DNA of 23,778 nucleotides from a virus (IMGVR_UViG_3300027782_003369:1-23778), one strand, 5' to 3'. Counted from the first letter of the stretch, positions 1 through 6,192 are shown. Translations and numbers: made by a program. Notes: generated by a model not told the origin, from the letters alone.

Positions 1-803
1 TTAGGAGTACCAGCCGGCGCATACAAACCATACCAAATTGGAACGTCCACTCCAGGAACACGATCAGCAATACTTACAAGATTGGCCTGAGGTGTATCCT
101 TCTTGACAATAGCCGTACCACGGCGATCTAGTGCAGCAATGATTTTGACATTACCAGCACGATAGTGCGGTGCCATAGCAGTGTAGGTGTCAAACACAAA
201 CGGAATATGGCCGCCTAACACGTCTGCCACTTGCGGCGCTGATCCTTTGTAGAAAACAATGTTAGGACGTGGAAGGCCTTCCTTCTTGGCCCACTCGTAG
301 AAAATATTACCAGTGTAAGTGTTCCAAAAGCCTAGGTTGAATTTTTCTGGATTTTTCTTTACATACTGTTTGAACTCTTCGTACGTGTTGACAGGAACAT
401 TCTTGCCTACTACTAACACTGCGGTGCCTGCTCCTAGCGGTAAGATTGGTTCAAAACTATTTTCAGTATATTCAATACCGGGTGCCTTTTGTTTAAAGGC
501 AATGTTGGCGTCAATAAATCCATTACCACCAACATAGATTGTGTGACCATCGGGCTTGGCGGCCGCAACATAGTTACTACCAATCACAGTGTCTGCACCT
601 GGCTTGTTTAACACAGCACTTTGCCAACCCTGAGACTTGAAGATTTCATCCAACACACGACCCCATTTGTCAGTGGCGCCGCCCGGCGGATATGGAACTA
701 CAATTTCAATCACTTTGCTCGTAGGGTTAAAACCCTGAGCATTAACAGCTACAGATGCCACGGTCAAAATACCGACCAAGGCAATTTTTACAAAACTAAA
801 CAT
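1..803 (-). CDS. tctC: TTT/Bug-family (TctC) periplasmic substrate-binding protein, C-terminus cut by the window edge
   Basis: This is the solute receptor of a tripartite tricarboxylate transporter; such receptors bind carboxylates in the periplasm. The start is ATG at 803 with a good Shine-Dalgarno (AGGAGA, 811-816). Residues 1-22 form a signal peptide with a hydrophobic core and a cleavage site after VNA. The mature start carries the family signature VPYPPGGATD, followed by GGNGFIDAN and a late WYGLYAPAGTP segment, which is typical of TctC. 267 codons are present; the family is usually about 320 residues, so about 50 are missing off the left edge. The frame is open to the edge. A near-consensus sigma70 promoter sits upstream (872-901). 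Family assignment is firm. The ligand cannot be read, and no TctA/TctB membrane partner is visible, so in a phage it would have to work with host permease subunits (inference). Confidence 0.9.
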   Translation of the reverse strand, partial: MFSFVKIALVGILTVASVAVNAQGFNPTSKVIEIVVPYPPGGATDKWGRVLDEIFKSQGWQSAVLNKPGADTVIGSNYVAAAKPDGHTIYVGGNGFIDANIAFKQKAPGIEYTENSFEPILPLGAGTAVLVVGKNVPVNTYEEFKQYVKKNPEKFNLGFWNTYTGNIFYEWAKKEGLPRPNIVFYKGSAPQVADVLGGHIPFVFDTYTAMAPHYRAGNVKIIAALDRRGTAIVKKDTPQANLVSIADRVPGVDVPIWYGLYAPAGTP

Positions 804-810
804 GAAATTC

Positions 811-816
811 TCTCCT
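811..816 (-). promoter_or_regulatory. Shine-Dalgarno of the TctC gene
   Basis: AGGAGA read on the minus strand, seven bases before the ATG at 803. It fixes the start of the TctC-type gene. Confidence 0.7.
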
Positions 817-855
817 AAATTTAAATTAAGAGCTTGCAGAAGAACTCTGCTACGG

Positions 856-940
856 CCCGGCGTTATGTTATATTATAACAGTAAAGACATTGCTATGTCA
901 AGCGTCAGTTTGAATGCCGACGTCGGAAGAACCCGGCGTT
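856..940. repeat. 9-bp direct repeat in the TctC upstream region
   Basis: CCCGGCGTT occurs at 856-864 and 932-940, flanking the sigma70 promoter of the TctC gene. With only two copies it could be chance or a regulator site. Confidence 0.35.
872..901 (-). promoter_or_regulatory. Near-consensus sigma70 promoter of the TctC gene
   Basis: Minus-strand TTGACA (896-901) and TATAAT (872-877) are separated by 18 bp. The predicted transcript has a leader of about 60 nt containing a small hairpin (GCAGA and TCTGC arms, 837-851) before the ribosome binding site. A strong host-type promoter suggests early or constitutive expression. Confidence 0.8.
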
Positions 941-948
941 GCAGGAAT

Positions 949-956
949 TATTTATA
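949..956 (-). promoter_or_regulatory. T4-late-promoter-like TATAAATA upstream of TctC
   Basis: A perfect TATAAATA on the minus strand, just past the stop of the 2OG oxygenase gene and before the TctC leader. It matches the T4 late promoter core. On its own an 8-mer can occur by chance; its position between genes is what makes it worth listing. Confidence 0.35.
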
Positions 957-959
957 ATG

Positions 960-2027
960 TCAAATAAATTGTGGAATATTATTTTTATTAAGCCCAATGG
1001 CCAACACATACCGATATTGGTCACTGTTGTTGACCACAGCATGTGTAAAACGATCGGTGTTTACTATCATTGGTCCATCTTCCATACTCAAAATGCCGGC
1101 ATTATTAAATTTAATATAGTTATCGTTGGGCCAATGTATTGGTATGTATAACTGTACGCATCCGACATAAGGTGAATTGTCTAAATCTTTATCGGTGGTA
1201 TTGTCTGTGTGCGGATAGATAAATCCACCAGGTGGTAATACACCAACAAAAACAGACCAAATTTCCAAGCCCAACGAATCGATCAATTGCCAGGTTGCAG
1301 CAAATTGTTCTTGTTGATCTCTAGGCTTGCGTCGTCGTTTTAACCATACTCTTTTCCAAATCTTTTCGTCGGATAAATTAAATTCTTTTTGATTGTCAGC
1401 ATGTTGCCCATACCCTGTGCCCTGAGTTAATACAATATCTGTATTGTTGATTATTTCAGTTGTGGCCTTTGCTAGTAACTCAGGGTCAATTTGATCTTGG
1501 AACTTTACATATGGCACACGGCGATGATCAAAATTCAATCGACTGACCATGGTAAAATCAAAATTGTAATTAAAAAAATCTCTGACAGTTTGGGGAAAGT
1601 GGTCTGGAAGTTCTAAAGAATCTGGGTACCAAATGCAAAAATGTTCTGCTAGGTCTTTTCCATAATAATCATTGGGTATTTTTGTTTCAGTAACTGAAAT
1701 CCAATGGCTAAGTGGATTCCCAAACGGCAAAATCCAACACTGATCACGTTCCCATAGTTCTGTGCAAGGTTGAATGACTTGACCTGATGCGGTAGTTGCC
1801 CAACTTAGATATAGTAATTTTCTTAAACTAGCACCGTTGATTGACGCCTGGTCAAATGCAATTCTGTTATCAGAGCGGTTGGCTATTTTTAATTTGTGTA
1901 ACCCAAACTTGCCGGGTTCGCTTATTTTAATTGTATTATCAACAAGTTCAAAGTCAACTGGGAGGTTGTCTATGCTGATTTCTAATTCAGACGCAACAAC
2001 ATCACTGGTGATACTAATTAAAATCAT
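960..2027 (-). CDS. 2OG-Fe(II) oxygenase, aspartyl/asparaginyl beta-hydroxylase-like, with an extra N-terminal domain
   Basis: A 355-residue protein from the ATG at 2027. A GTG at 2054 would add nine residues, but neither start has a well-placed Shine-Dalgarno. The last third carries the iron-binding triad and 2-oxoglutarate arginine of the cupin-like oxygenases: H273-x-D275 in PHTD, H329 in DRFTH, R339 in QYRY. About 150 N-terminal residues, rich in beta-strand patterns, resemble no enzyme I recognise and could be a binding domain. It lies downstream of a small basic protein (2035-2316) and is probably co-transcribed with it. It is one of three oxygenases in this end of the window. The substrate is unknown; protein side chains or small molecules are possible for this family. 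Confidence 0.75.
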   Translation of the reverse strand: MILISITSDVVASELEISIDNLPVDFELVDNTIKISEPGKFGLHKLKIANRSDNRIAFDQASINGASLRKLLYLSWATTASGQVIQPCTELWERDQCWILPFGNPLSHWISVTETKIPNDYYGKDLAEHFCIWYPDSLELPDHFPQTVRDFFNYNFDFTMVSRLNFDHRRVPYVKFQDQIDPELLAKATTEIINNTDIVLTQGTGYGQHADNQKEFNLSDEKIWKRVWLKRRRKPRDQQEQFAATWQLIDSLGLEIWSVFVGVLPPGGFIYPHTDNTTDKDLDNSPYVGCVQLYIPIHWPNDNYIKFNNAGILSMEDGPMIVNTDRFTHAVVNNSDQYRYVLAIGLNKNNIPQFI

Positions 2028-2034
2028 GTTACGA

Positions 2035-2316
2035 TTATCTGCCTCGTCCAGCACTTCTAGTTGGTGGTTTCTTAGCTGGCCCTGCTGACGGTTTAATCTT
2101 GGCTTTTTTCTCTACTGTGGCATTAACTTCACTGCCGTCTACATGAGTCCGTCCTTGCTTCTTTGCCAGGGCCTTTGCTATGCTGTCGCTTAGTTTGCTC
2201 ATTTCACGTTCCTTTTTCTTTGCGTCTAGTCTTGCTAGTAATGCTAATAACTCTTGTCGAGTCAACATCTTACCCCAGGTTGGGTTGGGTTGTTTTTGTA
2301 CTTTTTTCTTTGTCAT
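2035..2316 (-). CDS. Small basic protein of unknown function
   Basis: 93 residues, very rich in Lys and Arg, with a predicted helical stretch (about residues 18-50) and a disordered, Pro/Lys/Arg-rich tail. No family is recognised. The ATG at 2316 lies four bases beyond the encoded CCA of tRNA-Thr (2321-2396), with no Shine-Dalgarno outside the tRNA. If the tRNA is cut out of the transcript, the mRNA left behind would be practically leaderless. The charge suggests nucleic-acid binding, but that is only a guess. Confidence 0.65.
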   Translation of the reverse strand: MTKKKVQKQPNPTWGKMLTRQELLALLARLDAKKKEREMSKLSDSIAKALAKKQGRTHVDGSEVNATVEKKAKIKPSAGPAKKPPTRSAGRGR

Positions 2317-2320
2317 TGTT

Positions 2321-2396
2321 TGGTGCCCCTTGTCCGACTCGAACAGACCACCTACTGATTACAAATCAGTTGCTCTACCGGATGAGCTAAAGGGGC
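2321..2396 (-). tRNA. tRNA-Thr(UGU)
   Basis: A complete 76-nt cloverleaf with CCA encoded. The acceptor GCCCCTT pairs with AAGGGGC, the discriminator is A, and the anticodon loop TTTGTAA gives UGU, reading ACA. It sits between two small basic-protein genes and shares their direction. Confidence 0.93.
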
Positions 2397-2402
2397 TGGA
2401 TA

Positions 2403-2615
2403 CTATGCTGTTACTGCTTCTACTGGAGCTCGGTAACTGGCTCGCCCTTTGATCACCGCAATCCTACGAGAGATTTTGGCCTGATTCTTTTTACGGGCAC
2501 TGGTCAGTAATTTTTCTAACTGTGCTACATTCAATGGTCCCAAGCGTTCCCGACCGTTCTTGGTACGCATTGGATCACCTTTACGACTCTTTTGATTTCC
2601 ACCTTTGGCTGCCAT
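2403..2615 (-). CDS. Small basic hypothetical protein
   Basis: 70 residues, strongly basic, with an N-terminal Gly/Lys/Arg-rich stretch and a helical middle (LNVAQLEKLLTSARKKNQAK). The start is ATG at 2615, with AAGGAA placed well upstream. It ends six bases before the 5' end of tRNA-Thr, so the gene and the tRNA probably share a transcript. No family is recognised. Size and charge are like ribosome- or nucleic-acid-associated phage proteins, which is inference only. Confidence 0.7.
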   Translation of the reverse strand: MAAKGGNQKSRKGDPMRTKNGRERLGPLNVAQLEKLLTSARKKNQAKISRRIAVIKGRASYRAPVEAVTA

Positions 2616-2671
2616 GATATTTCCTTATGTTATATTTTACTTATTTGGAGCCAATTATGTGATAAAAATTA

Positions 2672-2761
2672 TGGCGGAAGCGGTGAGATTCGAACTCACG
2701 ATACAGTTGCCCGTATGTCTGCTTAGTAGGCAGATGCCTTCGGCCACTCGGCCACGCTTCC
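2672..2761 (-). tRNA. tRNA-Ser with anticodon ACU
   Basis: A 90-nt class II tRNA with CCA encoded. The acceptor GGAAGCG pairs with CGCTTCC, the discriminator is G, and there is a long variable arm with an ATAC/GTAT stem. The anticodon stem TCTGC/GCAGA closes the loop CTACTAA, so the anticodon reads ACU rather than the usual GCU. The serine class is clear from the long arm and G73. A34 in this codon box is unusual in bacteria. Confidence 0.88.
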
Positions 2762-2778
2762 TAACTGCTATAATAAAA

Positions 2779-2943
2779 TCATTTATTCAGAATCTGAGCT
2801 TGTCGAAAGGCTTTAAGGCTAGCATGAGTTCGAACTCGACTGTCCATAATCTGACGACTGATATCAGCTCGCTTTTCACTTTTAGACCATTGCCCTGCCA
2901 GTGTGCGACTGAGGTCGCTTGCTGTTTGTTGTGGCTTTGCCAT
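2779..2943 (-). CDS. Small hypothetical protein, 54 aa
   Basis: The ORF runs from ATG 2943 to TGA 2779, with AGGTAAG as ribosome binding site. It is basic, with a predicted helix over most of its length. It starts one base after the stop of the omega-like gene (2945-3166), so the two are translationally linked. Its stop lies 17 bases before tRNA-Ser. No family is recognised. Confidence 0.6.
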   Translation of the reverse strand: MAKPQQTASDLSRTLAGQWSKSEKRADISRQIMDSRVRTHASLKAFRQAQILNK

Positions 2944-2944
2944 A

Positions 2945-3166
2945 TTATCTTACCTTTCCTAAGCAATCTAATAGATTGGCTTTTCCTGTTTGAATTTCCA
3001 ACAGCGCATCAATTGGAGTAATGTAAGCAGTGGTTTCCCGTGCTTTGCGGCGAAGTTCTCTAAGATGTTGTGATGCGGCAATAACTAGATCATAGCGTCC
3101 ACCTGCCCAATCCACGCACACTTCGTTATCAATTTCGGTACTACGACTTTCGACTCTTGGTTTCAT
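2945..3166 (-). CDS. rpoZ: RNA polymerase omega subunit-like protein
   Basis: 73 residues, close to the length of bacterial omega. The core GGRYDLVIAASQHLREL matches the omega signature (N-R-F/Y-E/D-L-V-x-x-A-x-x-R-A-x-x-L), and ALLEIQTGKANLLD matches the C-terminal helix. In bacteria omega stabilises the beta' subunit and aids RNA polymerase assembly. A bacterial rpoZ normally sits by gmk/spoT; here it is among tRNAs and oxygenases, which argues for a mobile or phage copy. It has its own promoter (3187-3215) and a good Shine-Dalgarno (AGGAGAG). The family call is by motif only and could be a chance resemblance in so short a protein. Confidence 0.6.
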   Translation of the reverse strand: MKPRVESRSTEIDNEVCVDWAGGRYDLVIAASQHLRELRRKARETTAYITPIDALLEIQTGKANLLDCLGKVR

Positions 3167-3186
3167 GATCTCTCCTGTAAAACTAT

Positions 3187-3215
3187 ATTGTACACTAAAA
3201 ATTAAATTAAGTCAA
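3187..3215 (-). promoter_or_regulatory. Sigma70-type promoter of the omega-like gene
   Basis: Minus-strand TTGACT (3210-3215), a 17-bp spacer and TACAAT (3187-3192). It is followed by a normal leader of about 14 nt containing the Shine-Dalgarno of the 3166 start. Confidence 0.7.
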
Positions 3216-3974
3216 TTAAGACTTGAGGTATTGTTGCTTTATTTTTGTAAAATATTCTATTTCCTCACCAGTTAATTGAATTTGATCCATTTTTTGCCGG
3301 TATTCATCTGCTTGATTTTGTAGTACATTGATATCGTTACGATATTTAAAATTGTCAGTTTGGTGTTGAGTATCGTATGCATCCATAATGATATGATACC
3401 TATTTTCAGTTGACTTGTTTTGCACCTGATGCAATCGATTGACCCACAAGATATAAACCGAACCATCAGCTGGCATGTGTAAATCCGTACCGTCACAGTG
3501 GTGTATGCATTGTGCATTGGTCCAAAGTGGTATATGTATTCTGGCCATATAAATCGACGGAATTGCATCACTGTGTAACAATGTAGCACCGCCGGGTCGT
3601 AATAAACTAACACGAGCTCGACGAGGTGAAAATCCAAGACTATTAATTTGTTCAAGAACTTCGGCAATGTAACCTTGACATCCGGCGGTGGGGTTCACAT
3701 GTTCAAAGCTATGACTGATGTTTAAAAATTTATGCACAGGGTAGTTGGGTCGACCGCCCGGGGAAACGATTTCTTCTCCTGGATGTCCTGTGTGCCCAAT
3801 TTCCCATCCGTCTTGCCAATCAGCAGTGCGACTCAATAAACTCCAGCCACCAAAATTGTCGTACCCATATTCGTCACCCTGAAATATAGGAGCACCCAAC
3901 GGAAACACATACTGTTCTACATCCTGCCGTAAACGGTCAATATCGATTGTAATTTTTAGTTTTTCGTAAAACAT
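3216..3974 (-). CDS. 2OG-Fe(II) oxygenase, aspartyl/asparaginyl beta-hydroxylase-like
   Basis: 252 residues. The triad and cosubstrate residues are H134-x-D136 (LLHSD), H182 (NRLHQ) and R192 (ENRYH), with the beta-strand pattern ARIHIPLW between them, as in the Asp/Asn beta-hydroxylase fold. A C-terminal coiled-coil-like tail (about residues 205-252) follows the catalytic core. The ATG at 3974 lies eight bases after a TATAAT box, so the mRNA would be almost leaderless. It diverges from a third oxygenase gene at 4030. The substrate is unknown. Confidence 0.75.
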   Translation of the reverse strand: MFYEKLKITIDIDRLRQDVEQYVFPLGAPIFQGDEYGYDNFGGWSLLSRTADWQDGWEIGHTGHPGEEIVSPGGRPNYPVHKFLNISHSFEHVNPTAGCQGYIAEVLEQINSLGFSPRRARVSLLRPGGATLLHSDAIPSIYMARIHIPLWTNAQCIHHCDGTDLHMPADGSVYILWVNRLHQVQNKSTENRYHIIMDAYDTQHQTDNFKYRNDINVLQNQADEYRQKMDQIQLTGEEIEYFTKIKQQYLKS

Positions 3975-3982
3975 ATAATTGT

Positions 3983-4011
3983 ATTATATATTAAAAAATT
4001 TAGGAAGTCAA
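3983..4011 (-). promoter_or_regulatory. Sigma70 promoter giving a near-leaderless mRNA for the 3974 gene
   Basis: Minus-strand TTGACT (4006-4011), a 17-bp spacer and TATAAT (3983-3988). Eight bases separate the -10 box from the ATG, leaving no room for a Shine-Dalgarno. It lies back to back with the late-type element serving the plus-strand gene. Confidence 0.75.
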
Positions 4012-4016
4012 CGACC

Positions 4017-4024
4017 TATAAATA
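4017..4024 (+). promoter_or_regulatory. T4-late-promoter-like TATAAATA before the 4030 gene
   Basis: A perfect TATAAATA on the plus strand ends five bases before the ATG at 4030. No -35 element is seen, which fits a T4-type late promoter. The transcript would start at or very near the ATG. Confidence 0.45.
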
Positions 4025-4029
4025 TTACC

Positions 4030-4620
4030 ATGCAAGCAACTTTCCAAAAACAGAAAGATCACCTATACACTCTTTGTCTTGATTTGCCCTGGACCAATGC
4101 TGAAATTGTTGAAGAACTCAAACAAGAAACATGGGATCCAGATCAAGCTGGCTATAGCCAAAATAGTTTTCCAACAAGATTTCGCATTAGAAACGTCCAG
4201 CAACCTAAATTAAAAGACATTGAACAGTATGTAGAGCACGGTGGGTTCAAACAACAGATAATCGACACCTTGTGGGCCACCAATTTTCCATCTATTTGGG
4301 GAGTTGATGCTGACCGTATGGATCGCATGACCTTTATCTACGCGATGTTTACCAAAGACTGTCCAGGCTATTCAATTAGAATACACACAGATGATCGTAT
4401 GCATGTGGTACAAGGAATGATCTATTTTATCGACGGTGATGATGCTGACCAAAGCACATGGTCTTACACGACTAAAAATGGAGATGATCCCTATCGTGTG
4501 CCCACTGGGCATGGCGCGGGATACTTTGCAGCCAATACCAACGACAGCTGGCACACTGGACAAAATGCCAGCACCCAAGATCGTTACAGTTTGGTATTCG
4601 GTATCAGACTAAACATTTAA
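4030..4620 (+). CDS. 2OG-Fe(II) oxygenase-like protein
   Basis: One of only two plus-strand genes. 196 residues from the ATG at 4030; an upstream TTG at 3979 in frame has no ribosome binding site and is rejected. H119-x-D121 (RIHTDD), H175 (SWHTG) and R185 (DRYS) form the iron and 2-oxoglutarate site expected of the family. The middle contains a conserved-looking FIDGDDAD loop. The stop codon abuts the encoded CCA of tRNA-Leu on the other strand (4621), so the gene converges with the tRNA operon with no spacer. The substrate is unknown. Confidence 0.72.
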   Translation: MQATFQKQKDHLYTLCLDLPWTNAEIVEELKQETWDPDQAGYSQNSFPTRFRIRNVQQPKLKDIEQYVEHGGFKQQIIDTLWATNFPSIWGVDADRMDRMTFIYAMFTKDCPGYSIRIHTDDRMHVVQGMIYFIDGDDADQSTWSYTTKNGDDPYRVPTGHGAGYFAANTNDSWHTGQNASTQDRYSLVFGIRLNI

Positions 4621-4697
4621 TGGTACCCCGGGAAGGTTTCGAACCTTCAACACCCTCCTTTTAAGAGAGGTGCGTCTACCTGTTGCGCCACCGGGGT
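4621..4697 (-). tRNA. tRNA-Leu(UAA) with a short variable arm
   Basis: 77 nt with CCA encoded. The acceptor ACCCCGG pairs with CCGGGGT, and the discriminator is A. The D-arm (GGTAGACGC) is leucine-like. The anticodon loop CTTAAAA gives UAA. The variable region is only five bases (GTGTT) where bacterial tRNA-Leu has a long arm. The T-arm GAAGG/CCTTC is regular. Charging by LeuRS is inferred from the anticodon, A73 and D-arm. Confidence 0.8.
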
Positions 4698-4703
4698 AAG
4701 ACT

Positions 4704-4778
4704 TGGCGGTCTCGACGAGAATCGAACTCGTCCCATCCCCGTGACAGGGGGATATTCTAACCAATAAACTACGAGACC
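4704..4778 (-). tRNA. tRNA-Asp(GUC)
   Basis: 75 nt with CCA encoded. The acceptor GGTCTCG pairs with CGAGACC, G73 is present, and the anticodon loop CTGTCAC gives GUC. Confidence 0.95.
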
Positions 4779-4784
4779 AAAAAC

Positions 4785-4862
4785 TGGAAGTAAGGGTCGG
4801 ATTCGAACCGACGACTTTAGGGATTTGCAATCCCTTGCATTGGGCCTCTCTGCCACCTTACT
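4785..4862 (-). tRNA. tRNA-Cys(GCA)
   Basis: About 78 nt with CCA encoded. The acceptor AGTAAGG pairs with CCTTACT, the discriminator is U as expected for Cys, and the anticodon loop TTGCAAA gives GCA. Confidence 0.92.
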
Positions 4863-4865
4863 ACA

Positions 4866-4939
4866 TGGAGCGGAATATCAGAATCGAACTGATAACAACA
4901 GATTGGAAATCTGTAGTTTTACCATTAAACTAATCCCGC
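4866..4939 (-). tRNA. tRNA-Gly(UCC)
   Basis: 74 nt with CCA encoded. The acceptor GCGGGAT pairs with ATTCCGC with one G-U, the discriminator is U, and the anticodon loop TTTCCAA gives UCC, reading GGA. Confidence 0.94.
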
Positions 4940-4946
4940 CTACTAC

Positions 4947-5021
4947 TGGCGCCTCTCCAGGGATTCGAACCCCGACGAGCGGTTTTGGAGACCGCCATGC
5001 TACCGTTAACATCAAAGAGGA
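4947..5021 (-). tRNA. tRNA-Trp(CCA)
   Basis: 75 nt with CCA encoded. The anticodon loop CTCCAAA gives CCA, and G73 is as expected for Trp. The acceptor stem is imperfect: the first pair is U1-C72 (a mismatch) and the last pair is U-G, so charging or processing may be inefficient. Confidence 0.88.
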
Positions 5022-5025
5022 ATAC

Positions 5026-5101
5026 TGGTACTCGGTAGGGGAATCGAACCCCTCTTCCTGCCGTGAAAGGGCAGTGTCCTAGACCGATAGACGAACCGAG
5101 C
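5026..5101 (-). tRNA. tRNA-Glu(UUC)
   Basis: 76 nt with CCA encoded. The acceptor GCTCGGT pairs with ACCGAGT through a G1-U72 wobble, and the anticodon loop CTTTCAC gives UUC. The next tRNA gene lies five bases away, consistent with one polycistronic tRNA precursor. Confidence 0.94.
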
Positions 5102-5106
5102 AAACT

Positions 5107-5191
5107 TGGTGGAGAACTCTGGGATCGAACCAGACGTGCCTGAAGGCGGCGGATTTACAGTCCACTGCATCACCATTGATGCTTCTTCTCC
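5107..5191 (-). tRNA. tRNA-Tyr(GUA)
   Basis: An 85-nt class II tRNA with CCA encoded. The anticodon loop CTGTAAA gives GUA, there is a long variable arm with a GCC/GGC stem, and A73 is present. The innermost acceptor pair is a G-G mismatch. Confidence 0.93.
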
Positions 5192-5192
5192 A

Positions 5193-5366
5193 TTATTTCT
5201 TATCTACATCCTTTTCTAAATAGACTGGAAAAAACTTCCAACCAAAACTTTTCCAATACTTGTGAATAATATTATTAATAACAACAGCCGCTATTACAAT
5301 AATAACAAACCCAAGTGCGGTCAAAATTGAACCTGCTAAAAATACTGCTGCTTGATCAATGTCCAT
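5193..5366 (-). CDS. Small single-pass membrane protein inside the tRNA cluster
   Basis: 57 residues from ATG 5366 to TAA 5193, with a very strong Shine-Dalgarno (AAGGAGTAAGT). A single hydrophobic segment spans about residues 7-30 (Ala/Ile/Val-rich). A short acidic N-terminus precedes it, and a basic/aromatic C-terminal part (HKYWKSFGWKFF) follows. The basic part after the segment suggests the C-terminus stays inside. It sits between tRNA-Tyr (one base away) and the initiator-type tRNA (14 bases away), so it is carried on the tRNA transcript. No family is recognised. Confidence 0.7.
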   Translation of the reverse strand: MDIDQAAVFLAGSILTALGFVIIVIAAVVINNIIHKYWKSFGWKFFPVYLEKDVDKK

Positions 5367-5380
5367 ACTTACTCCTTTAC

Positions 5381-5454
5381 TGGTTGCGGGTGATGGAATC
5401 GAACCACCAACTAGAGCTTATGAGACTCTCGAGATACCGTTTCTCTAACCCGCG
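5381..5454 (-). tRNA. tRNA-Met(CAU), initiator type (tRNA-fMet-like)
   Basis: 74 nt with CCA encoded. The anticodon loop is CTCATAA. The acceptor starts CGCGGGT and ends ACCCGCA, leaving a C1-A72 mismatch, the formylation and initiator determinant. The D-stem has A11-U24, as initiator tRNAs have. The anticodon stem AGAGU/GCUCU lacks the three G-C pairs (29-31/39-41) of normal initiators. Confidence 0.85.
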
Positions 5455-5517
5455 ATATTTGGTGTAGGGCTTCCACCTACTCCCACCTCGCTTTAAAGTC
5501 TGCGTGTCCAAGACTTA

Positions 5518-6123
5518 TTACATTGTAGGACCGTTGCCGTTCCTAAATCCAACTACACCACCTTCTGCTTCAATACGTGCAATGACGTCTTCAAACAAGA
5601 TAGGCGCAAAGTCTGGAGTTTGTTCCACGCATACACAATGGTAGCGCACATCGTTCTCTTCGCTGTACAGAACTTCTCCAGACCTTGCATCTACTCCACG
5701 GGCCTTCTTCACACGATTTGCGTGAGTGTGTCCGTGTATATTAACTCCAAAACGACCCAATGACTCTGCGTGTACAGGTATGTGACTAAGAATCATTCCG
5801 TTCATCACGTGATATGCACGAAGTTCACGGAAGTACAAGCGATACTCGTCGTCTCTAAAGATATCATGATTACCACGGATAAGAACTTTATCCCCGTTGA
5901 GTCTAGCAAGTGTAGCAAGACTTCTACGATTGATAACCACGTCACCCAAGTGATACACTTTATCTGTAGGCTTTACTCGCTCGTTCCAGGCCTTGACCAT
6001 TGCTTCATCCATTTCTTCTGGAGTGTCAAATGGTCTCAACTTTGTAACACCGTCGTTGCGTGTGAAGTGGCAAACACCTTTGTGTCCAAAGTGCGTGTCG
6101 CTTACTAAAAATACACTAGGCAT
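5518..6123 (-). CDS. Calcineurin-like metallophosphoesterase
   Basis: 201 residues with the full set of metallophosphoesterase motifs in order: D9-x-H11 (SDTHFGH), GD61, GNHD (N85, H86), H114 (LSHIPVH) and GHTH (H132, H134). These residues bind a dinuclear metal centre. The family hydrolyses phosphomono- or diesters; small phage and bacterial members of this length are usually uncharacterised. It is likely cytoplasmic, with no signal peptide. The start is ATG 6123 with AAGGAGGG and its own sigma70 promoter (6153-6181). The substrate (nucleotide, RNA or protein phosphate) cannot be read from sequence. Confidence 0.88.
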   Translation of the reverse strand: MPSVFLVSDTHFGHKGVCHFTRNDGVTKLRPFDTPEEMDEAMVKAWNERVKPTDKVYHLGDVVINRRSLATLARLNGDKVLIRGNHDIFRDDEYRLYFRELRAYHVMNGMILSHIPVHAESLGRFGVNIHGHTHANRVKKARGVDARSGEVLYSEENDVRYHCVCVEQTPDFAPILFEDVIARIEAEGGVVGFRNGNGPTM

Positions 6124-6152
6124 TGTGCCCTCCTTTCTTTAACTGTTGCACT

Positions 6153-6181
6153 ATTATAGCAAATTAGCTATTTTGGGTCAA
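6153..6181 (-). promoter_or_regulatory. Sigma70 promoter of the phosphoesterase gene
   Basis: Minus-strand TTGACC (6176-6181), a 17-bp spacer and TATAAT (6153-6158), then a leader of about 23 nt with a strong Shine-Dalgarno (AAGGAGGG). Confidence 0.8.
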
Positions 6182-6192
6182 CCAAATTATTT

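Noticed and set aside
2028-2054. GTG start at 2054 extending the first oxygenase
   Set aside because: No ribosome binding site; the N-terminal beta-strand pattern begins at the ATG 2027.
5461-5515. Possible extra tRNA or small RNA beside tRNA-Met
   Set aside because: Only a weak GTAGG/CCTAC stem is visible; no cloverleaf or CCA pattern.
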